The notes under the pieces are model-generated. The model did not search any database. It saw only the letters and a program-made list of their open reading frames with translations, and was not told the origin of the DNA. From assembly GCA_026713745.1 (NCBI GenBank), contig JAPONU010000040.1, forward strand, positions 1 to 9,118: DNA of 9,118 bases, given 5' to 3'. This document shows positions 1 to 5,036 of the stretch, piece after piece. The stretch's first letter is position 1. Each line of letters starts with the position of its first letter. This DNA comes from a bacterium (GTDB lineage: Bacteria; Actinomycetota; Acidimicrobiia; Acidimicrobiales; CATQHL01). A program made the position numbers and the translations under genes.

Positions 1-1
1 C

Positions 2-334
2 AAGATGGGTCCCGACGTCTGGGAGGAGCAGATCTGGCCCGTGCTGGCACACCGCATACCCGCCTTCGAGCGCGCCAAGGTGCGGAGCCAGTGGGCGGGG
101 CACTACGCCCACAACTCGTTCGACCACAACGCGGTGATCGGCCCGCACACCGAGGTCGGGAACTTCATCTTCATCAACGGCTTCTCGGGCCACGGCATGC
201 AGCAGTCCCCCGCCATGGGCCGCGGCGCCTCGGAGCTCATCGCCTACGGCGAGTACCGGACCCTCGATCTCTCGCCGCTGGGCTACGACCGCATCGCCCG
301 CGGCGAGCCCTACCCGGAGACCGCCATCATCTGA
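2..334 (+). CDS. FAD-dependent oxidoreductase, FOXRED1/DAO-like, C-terminal part
   Basis: This is the last ~110 residues of a flavin-dependent oxidoreductase of the D-amino-acid-oxidase-like (DAO) superfamily; the N-terminal FAD-binding Rossmann part lies left of the window. The visible part contains VWEEQIWPVLAHRIPAFE, WAGHYAHNSFDHNAVIG and FINGFSGHGMQQSPAMGRG, followed by YRTLDLSPLGYDRI and a C-terminal ETAII. From memory this closely follows the C-terminal end of FOXRED1-type proteins (WAG.Y..N.FD.N, GFSGHG.QQ.P..GR, T.DLSP, ..II). In the family the GFSGHG stretch lies in the FAD/substrate region. The substrate cannot be told from this fragment. The frame is open to the left edge, so the ATG at 5 is internal. 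The gene converges on the pilin-like gene ending at 433. Its 3' end is duplicated as a decayed copy near 8441. I am fairly sure of the family and unsure of the reaction. Confidence 0.85.
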   Translation, partial: KMGPDVWEEQIWPVLAHRIPAFERAKVRSQWAGHYAHNSFDHNAVIGPHTEVGNFIFINGFSGHGMQQSPAMGRGASELIAYGEYRTLDLSPLGYDRIARGEPYPETAII

Positions 335-432
335 GCCCGCCGCCGCCGGGGAGGGGCGACTCGTTCGGTGTTCGCGGCGCCCGCGGGGACATGACGGCGA
401 TCAGCGAGACTTCCGTGCTCCCGGATTCCTGG

Positions 433-798
433 TCAGTGAAAAGCACAGATCGGCAGGTCCTTCGGCTGCGGACCCCAGCCATCGACCCCTTCGACCCCAT
501 TGAAGAGCCCCGGCGTCGATGCCACCTGCCGGGAGACGTCCGCGTAGATGATCCCCAGATCGCGGCAGTACCTCTCATAGCGCCGGTTGATGCGTTCGGC
601 CTCCTCCTCCGACGTGGGGATCTGTGCCCTCCACTTCTCGGTCAACTCGGTCGTCGCCAGGTCAAAGGCCAACTGGCGCCGGTTCACCGTTCTCAACGTT
701 TCAGCAGTGTCGTCGGCCACGTCCCGCACCAACACCACCGCCAGCGCCGCCAAACCGGCCACCGCGGCCACCACCAACAGCCACTCCAACGTCGTCAA
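433..798 (-). CDS. type IV pilin-like protein, copy 1 (leader disrupted)
   Basis: The predicted product is ~121 residues and begins directly with LTTLEWLLVVAAVAG, the N-terminus of a mature type IV pilin-like protein: a Glu at +5 followed by ~18 hydrophobic residues (AAVAGLAALAVVLV), then a soluble C-terminal domain. The codons just before encode GEEG, the expected prepilin-peptidase site. Reading further back, an in-frame TGA at 835-837 cuts the leader off from the only upstream in-frame GTG (865-867). The only available start is therefore the TTG at 798, which is itself the +1 residue codon. An AGGAGG lies 2 nt before it, closer than usual for a ribosome site. The soluble part has two Cys (in RYCRDL and in the C-terminal LPICAF), possibly a disulfide as in pilin D-regions. 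It is last in the - strand series, 91 nt after the lipoprotein stop. It may be functional from TTG, or a decaying copy. Confidence 0.6.
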   Translation of the reverse strand: MTTLEWLLVVAAVAGLAALAVVLVRDVADDTAETLRTVNRRQLAFDLATTELTEKWRAQIPTSEEEAERINRRYERYCRDLGIIYADVSRQVASTPGLFNGVEGVDGWGPQPKDLPICAFH

Positions 799-813
799 AC
801 CCTCCTCGCCGCG
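637..813. repeat. constant pilin N-terminal DNA repeat, left copy
   Basis: These 177 nt align without gaps to 8911-9087 with six mismatches that I counted by eye. They cover the leader end, the hydrophobic helix and the next ~45 residues of the pilin-like protein. An 82-nt core (731-812) is also present at 3022-3103 with two mismatches. Beyond the 637 end, similarity to copy 3 drops sharply. Confidence 0.9.
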
Positions 814-862
814 CGAGCGGCCCGGGCGGCGCGCTCAACGGTGAACAAGATTCGCCACCCGA

Positions 863-890
863 GGCACGCCTGCGGGCGGCCGGGACTCAC
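863..890. repeat. 28-nt spacer following a lipoprotein gene, copy 1
   Basis: The segment just after the lipoprotein coding end (on the - strand, TGAGTCCCGG, then CCGCCCGCAGGCGTGCC) recurs at 3123-3150 after the other lipoprotein with one mismatch. The first 12 nt also recur at 9107-9118 at the window edge. It contains the GTG that starts the pilin leader in copy 3. Confidence 0.85.
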
Positions 891-2983
891 TACGGCTCAT
901 CGCCGCGCGGCCGGGGTTCGTGGGCGACGCCTCCCGCCCACAAATAGATGTAGGTGTGACCGACGACGCCGACGAAGACCCGCTGTCGGGGGGGAGGACG
1001 CTCATCGGGCATTTGGAAGGGGATGGTGCGCATTTCGACCCACTCGCCCAGGACGGTCGTCCCCGTCATGGGGGTCAACTCGAAGACATCCGCGATGACG
1101 CCGCCCTCGCGGGTCGCCGCATACACCGTCAGGTTCTCGATGGTCTGTTGCCGCGCGGCCTCAGTGAGCCACGGATGCGCAGAGGATTCCGAGCGTTCGA
1201 TCCGTATGTCGATCCACTCGAGGTAACCATCGGGGAAACCGTCGGCTTGCATCGTGCCTGACGCGTACGCCAGAGTGATCGCGTCCTCGTCCGGCGGCCC
1301 GAACGCGGCTTCGCCGTCGGGAAAGGCGCCCATCTCCTCCGGATAGTCGTAATACTCGTAGTAGAAGCTCTCGAGGTCCACGATCTCTTGGGCGTGGATC
1401 CCCAAGGAGCGGGTGAGGTCGATCGTCGGGGAGAGGTCCGCGGTGATCATGAAATCTATCTCCGAGGCTGCTCGGGTGCCTGCCCAGTTCTCGATCTCGA
1501 ACGGTAGAGGCTCGCCGGGCTGCACCGTGAGGGGGAACCGCCACTCGCCTTCACCGCCGGTCGGGTCCGTGGCGGTGACCGTCACGTCGCGGGCCCACAG
1601 CTGTTCGGACCGGTTCTGAGCCAGACCCCGCAGCACGCCGTCTGTCACGCTCACCGTCGCCGGCAACACAACCAGCGCATCCTCACGGGTTTCCATCGCG
1701 GGGATCCTGCCCAGAAAGCCCAGCCTCTCGCCCCTGACGCGGGCGCCGTGTCTCGCCACTTCCGCCAGATAGCCCTCCACCGCCGCCTCGACGGAACTCG
1801 TGGGCTGCATAGGCCCACCCGTGGTCACATACACGTATCTGAGCCGCTGCGCCGCCGCGTCCCAACACTCCCAACCGGCGCTCTCCACCGAGGCAGCCAC
1901 CTCCTCGTATTCCATCACACCCTCAAACTCATCCATGAACGCCCTGAACTCCTCGAAATCGTCTTCCCAGCACTTCCAGCGCGGAATCGCGGCCCCGGCG
2001 TCGCTGCACACGATTGGGCGCCACCCGCGCTCCTCGAGTATGCGCTCCATATCCAACGACGAGATCGTCGCGCTGTAGTCAATGCCATTGTCGAACTTGA
2101 TCGTATGCTCGCCGTAGAGAGCGACGTACGCCTCGTGATCGTCACACATATCCAACACCCGACCCACCCACGGCCCCCAATCCTCTCTATACGAAGAGAA
2201 CACCAGGCGCCCTCCCGCATCGATCGGCGCCACCCCCGTAGCAGGCGGACACACCGGGCCTCCTCCACCGCACGGACCCTCCACCAGCACACCACCGAAA
2301 CCGTCAACAACGAAACGCACACCCGAACCGCCACCATCATCACCATCGGCGTCGTCACCGCCGGCGTCGCTTACGCCATCGACCGCGTCCGCGTCGCCAC
2401 CACTGTCATCCACATCATCAGCCGCGTCGGCATCGTCACCGTCGCCAACAGCACGGCCCCCGTCGTCGCCGCTGTCGCCGTCCAAGCCATCAACCCCCTC
2501 GTCGTTGCCGCCGTCATCGGTGTCGTCGCCGACGTCGATGTCGTACAGAACTGCCGCCTCGCCAGCGTCGGTGTCGTAGAGAACGGCGCCTCCGCTGCCG
2601 ATGTCGTCCACAACCTCAGCCCGCTCGGTATCGTCGCCGTCGTCAACAGCAACACGGTCACCGCTGTCGTCGGCGGCACCGTCCACAACGTCGAGGTCAC
2701 GGAGAACAGTCACGCGGCCAACGCCAGGGTCGGCGTCGAACAGGACAGCCCGGTCGCCGCGGTCGGTGTCCTCCACGACCTCTCCGGCGCCGCGGTCCTC
2801 ACCATCAACCTCGGCGGCCTCGATGACACCACCCGATGCGACAGGAGGCCCACCAGGAGAACCCACCGGCACCCCCGCGGCGGGACCGCCGGCGCCCGCG
2901 CAACCAGCCAGCACAACAACCGCGATCGCAACCAGGAACAACCCCGACAATCCCACAGGCCGCCAACCCGTCCCCGAATTCAC
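890..2983 (-). CDS. Asp-rich surface lipoprotein, paralogue A (697 aa)
   Basis: I do not recognise a named family. The N-terminus is a lipoprotein signal: SGLFLVAIAVVVLAGC with the lipobox LAGC and Cys28 as the predicted lipidated residue. Residues ~58-220 are a low-complexity Asp/Gly/Ala linker with many DD, DGDD and VLYDTD/VLYDID units. From ~222 a folded head follows, beginning VRFVVDGFGGVLVEGPC. It has many Cys and Trp (CPPATG, DMCDDHE, IVCSD, RWKCWEDDFEEF, WECWDAAAQRLRYVYVT), a beta-rich middle (VLPATVSVTDGVLRGLA, VTVTATDPTGGEGEWRFPL) and a C-terminal part with ARQQTIENLTVYAA and ending in YIYLWAGGVA. The GTG start is supported by GGAAG five bases upstream and by a lipobox position equal to that of the paralogue. 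It starts 16 nt after the pilin fragment. An anchored surface binding or scaffold role is inference; the acidic linker could bind cations or act as a spacer. Confidence 0.85.
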   Translation of the reverse strand: MNSGTGWRPVGLSGLFLVAIAVVVLAGCAGAGGPAAGVPVGSPGGPPVASGGVIEAAEVDGEDRGAGEVVEDTDRGDRAVLFDADPGVGRVTVLRDLDVVDGAADDSGDRVAVDDGDDTERAEVVDDIGSGGAVLYDTDAGEAAVLYDIDVGDDTDDGGNDEGVDGLDGDSGDDGGRAVGDGDDADAADDVDDSGGDADAVDGVSDAGGDDADGDDGGGSGVRFVVDGFGGVLVEGPCGGGGPVCPPATGVAPIDAGGRLVFSSYREDWGPWVGRVLDMCDDHEAYVALYGEHTIKFDNGIDYSATISSLDMERILEERGWRPIVCSDAGAAIPRWKCWEDDFEEFRAFMDEFEGVMEYEEVAASVESAGWECWDAAAQRLRYVYVTTGGPMQPTSSVEAAVEGYLAEVARHGARVRGERLGFLGRIPAMETREDALVVLPATVSVTDGVLRGLAQNRSEQLWARDVTVTATDPTGGEGEWRFPLTVQPGEPLPFEIENWAGTRAASEIDFMITADLSPTIDLTRSLGIHAQEIVDLESFYYEYYDYPEEMGAFPDGEAAFGPPDEDAITLAYASGTMQADGFPDGYLEWIDIRIERSESSAHPWLTEAARQQTIENLTVYAATREGGVIADVFELTPMTGTTVLGEWVEMRTIPFQMPDERPPPRQRVFVGVVGHTYIYLWAGGVAHEPRPRGDEP
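2330..2810. repeat. GTC-rich low-complexity DNA encoding the Asp linker of lipoprotein A
   Basis: The + strand shows dense, irregular GTCGxC and GTCATC units, which are Asp codons (GAC, GAT) on the - strand. Unit length is not strict, so it is a degenerate repeat rather than a clean tandem array. A shorter counterpart sits at about 4570-4865 in the paralogue. Confidence 0.75.
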
Positions 2984-2999
2984 CAGTCTTCCACGATCA

Positions 3000-3089
3000 T
3001 CACGCTCGATTCGCCCACACGAACACCACCGCCAGCGCCGCCAAACCGGCCACCGCGGCCACCACCAGCAGCCACTCCAACGTCGTCAA
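3000..3089 (-). CDS. truncated type IV pilin N-terminal fragment, copy 2 (29 codons)
   Basis: Between the two lipoprotein genes lies a third copy of the pilin N-terminus: LTTLEWLLVVAAVAGLAALA, then VVFVWANRA and a TGA at 3000-3002. It keeps the Glu+5 and the hydrophobic helix but has lost the whole soluble domain. The preceding codons again read GEEG in frame. However, the GTG that begins the leader in copy 3 is here one base out of frame (3125-3127), and its 13-codon reading ends at TGA 3086-3088, overlapping the TTG at 3089 as TTGA. There is no ATG, GTG or TTG in frame between the lipoprotein stop and that TTG. It may be a small membrane peptide translated by coupling, or a remnant left by recombination. 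Over 82 nt it differs from copy 1 at two positions. Confidence 0.5.
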   Translation of the reverse strand: MTTLEWLLVVAAVAGLAALAVVFVWANRA

Positions 3090-3103
3090 GCCCTCCTCGC
3101 CGC
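3022..3103. repeat. constant pilin N-terminal DNA repeat, middle copy (82 nt)
   Basis: This is the short central copy of the pilin N-terminal repeat. It matches 731-812 with two mismatches. Similarity ends abruptly at 3022, where copy 1 continues into its soluble domain and this copy runs into an unrelated nine-residue tail and a stop. Confidence 0.9.
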
Positions 3104-3122
3104 ACCGCCGGCGGTGCGGTGC

Positions 3123-3150
3123 GGCACGCCTGCGGGCGGTCGGGACTCAC
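3123..3150. repeat. 28-nt spacer following a lipoprotein gene, copy 2
   Basis: This matches 863-890 with one mismatch and overlaps the TGA stop of the upstream lipoprotein. It contains a GTG at 3125-3127 that starts a 13-codon frame ending in TGA, overlapping the TTG of the pilin fragment. Confidence 0.85.
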
Positions 3151-5036
3151 TGTGGCTCATCGTCGAGCGGCAGAGGGTCCTCGGCGACGCCTCCCGCCCA
3201 GAGGTAGATGTCGGTGTGACCGACGATGCCGACAATGGCGTAGTCCCGGGGGAGCGGATCGTCGGGCAGTTCGGTGGGGATCGTGCGCATTTCGATCCAA
3301 TCGCCCGGGATCCACTCTTCTTCGTCCCCTTCACCGATCCACTCGCCTGGACTCCTCGTCATCGGGGTGAGTTCCCAGACCTCCTCGACGACTGTGCCGT
3401 CCTTGAGGATCGCCGCATACACCGTCAGATTCTCGATGGTCTGTTGCCGTGCGGCCTCGGCGAGCAGCGGATGTGCAGTGGATTCCGAGCGGCTTACATT
3501 TACCTGGAACCAATCGAGGTAACCATCGGGACTCTCAAGGACGCTTGATCCGTAGGGGTAGGCGCCCATCTCCTCGGGGTAGTCGTGGTAATACAAGTAG
3601 GTTTCCGTGTAGTCGGAGTATTCGTATCTTGAGAGTTCCAGGGAACGGGTGAGGTCGATTGTCGGAGAGAGATCTGCGGTGATCGTGAAGTCGATGTCGG
3701 AGGGGGTTTGGGTGCCCGCCCATGTCTCGATCTTGAAGGGCATCGACTCGAGGGGTTGCACCGTGAGGGGGTACCGCCATTCGCCTGCACCGCCGGTTGG
3801 GTCCGTGGCGGTGAGGGTCACGTTTCGGGCCCACAGCCGTTCAGACCCGTTCCAGGCCAGACCCCGCAGCACGCCGTCTGTCACACTCACCGTCGCCGGC
3901 AACACGAACACCGGATCCGCCGGCGAATCCGCCGACAGGATCCCTCCCCAGGTCCACGCCCGATAGCCCAGATTCTCGCCTATGACGGAGCCGCCATATC
4001 TCGCTACTTCCGCCAGATAGTCGTCCACCGCCGCCTCGACGGAACTCTGGGGCATCAGGGGCCCATCTCGGGTCACATAGACATATCTGAGCCGCTGCGC
4101 CGCCGCGTCCCAACACTCCCAACCGGAACTCTCCACCTGGGCCGACACCTCCGCGTGCTCCGGCGGCTCATCGAACCCATCCATGTACGCCCAGAACTCC
4201 TCGAAATCGTCTTCCCAGCACTTCCAGCGCGGGATCGCGGCCTCCGCGTCGCTGCACACGATCGGACGGCGCTCCCGCTCCTTGCGTATGGACTCCACAT
4301 CCAACGAAGAGAGCAGCGCGCTGTAATCGATGCCGTTGTCATATTCGCTCCGAAAGTTGCCGTTTAGAGCCACATTCGCCTCGTGGTCGTCACACATGTC
4401 CAACACCCGTCCCACCCACGGCCCCCAATCCCCCACCGATCGATCAAGCACCAAGCGCCCTCCCGCGTCGATCGGCGCCACACCTTCAGCAGGTGGACAC
4501 ACCGGCCCATCCCAACCACACGGACCCTCCACCAGCACACCACCGAAACCATCAACAACAAAACGCACACCCGAAGCCTTACCATCGTCATCAACATCGG
4601 CATCGTCGCCGTCGCCGCCGTCATCGGTGTCGTCCACGTAGTCGTCAATATCGGCGTCGGCACCGGAACTGGCGTCGCTGCCGGTGTCAGCCATCTCGCC
4701 ATCAGCATCGGTGTCGCCGCTGTCGCTGCTCTCGTCGGGGTCGTAGAGAACGGCCATGTTCGTGCCGGTGTCGTCGCTGTCGACAGTGTCGAACAGGGCG
4801 GCCCGGTCGCCACGATCGGTGTCGTCGCTGTCATCGAAGTCGATGTCACCGGCGCCACGGTCCGCAAGCTTGAGTTCGGCGTTTTCCGCGACACTGCCGG
4901 ACGTCGCAGACAGGCCGATCGGCAACACCGTTGCGGGCTCGCTAGCGCCTGCGCAGCCGACCAGCACCGCAACCGAGACCGCAACCAGGAACAACCCCGA
5001 CAACTCCATAGCCGGCGAACCCGCCGCCCGCGTCAT
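3147..5036 (-). CDS. Asp-rich surface lipoprotein, paralogue B (629 aa)
   Basis: This is a paralogue of the lipoprotein at 890-2983. I chose the ATG at 5034-5036 because it overlaps the upstream gene's TGA as ATGA and places the lipobox Cys (LVGC) at residue 28, exactly as in the paralogue; an open frame extends to 5114 but would add residues inside the neighbour. After Cys28 comes an Asp/Ser/Gly-rich linker at ~58-155 (units such as DDTDRGDRAALFDT, AVLYDPDESSDSGDTD), about 65 residues shorter than in paralogue A. The conserved head begins GVRFVVDGFGGVLVEGPC and keeps the Cys/Trp pattern (DMCDDHE, RWKCWEDDFEEFW, WECWDAAAQRLRYVYVT) and the same C-terminus (ARQQTIENLTVYAA, TDIYLWAGGVA). Family function is unknown to me; the 4-nt overlap suggests translational coupling with the secreted protein. 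Regions of divergence include the segment before VLPATVSVTDGVLRGLA. Confidence 0.85.
   Translation of the reverse strand: MTRAAGSPAMELSGLFLVAVSVAVLVGCAGASEPATVLPIGLSATSGSVAENAELKLADRGAGDIDFDDSDDTDRGDRAALFDTVDSDDTGTNMAVLYDPDESSDSGDTDADGEMADTGSDASSGADADIDDYVDDTDDGGDGDDADVDDDGKASGVRFVVDGFGGVLVEGPCGWDGPVCPPAEGVAPIDAGGRLVLDRSVGDWGPWVGRVLDMCDDHEANVALNGNFRSEYDNGIDYSALLSSLDVESIRKERERRPIVCSDAEAAIPRWKCWEDDFEEFWAYMDGFDEPPEHAEVSAQVESSGWECWDAAAQRLRYVYVTRDGPLMPQSSVEAAVDDYLAEVARYGGSVIGENLGYRAWTWGGILSADSPADPVFVLPATVSVTDGVLRGLAWNGSERLWARNVTLTATDPTGGAGEWRYPLTVQPLESMPFKIETWAGTQTPSDIDFTITADLSPTIDLTRSLELSRYEYSDYTETYLYYHDYPEEMGAYPYGSSVLESPDGYLDWFQVNVSRSESTAHPLLAEAARQQTIENLTVYAAILKDGTVVEEVWELTPMTRSPGEWIGEGDEEEWIPGDWIEMRTIPTELPDDPLPRDYAIVGIVGHTDIYLWAGGVAEDPLPLDDEPQ
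4570..4865. repeat. GTC-rich low-complexity DNA encoding the Asp linker of lipoprotein B
   Basis: This is the counterpart of 2330-2810, shorter by roughly 65 codons, with the same Asp-codon-rich degenerate structure. The linker explains nearly all of the length difference between the two lipoproteins. Confidence 0.7.

Noticed and set aside
91..1098. 335-codon + strand frame overlapping the oxidoreductase and pilin 1
   Set aside because: It is Arg/Pro/His-rich and shifted relative to the clearly recognisable oxidoreductase frame.
2330..2810. Possible CRISPR array or clean tandem satellite
   Set aside because: Units are irregular and in frame with an Asp-rich protein linker. There are no equal-length repeats with unique spacers.
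1748..3370. Long + strand open frame (540 codons) opposite lipoprotein A
   Set aside because: It is a high-GC shadow of the - strand gene. Its reading is Arg/Thr/Val-rich with no domain, and it crosses the lipoprotein start and the pilin fragment. The - strand has a lipobox and a conserved paralogue.
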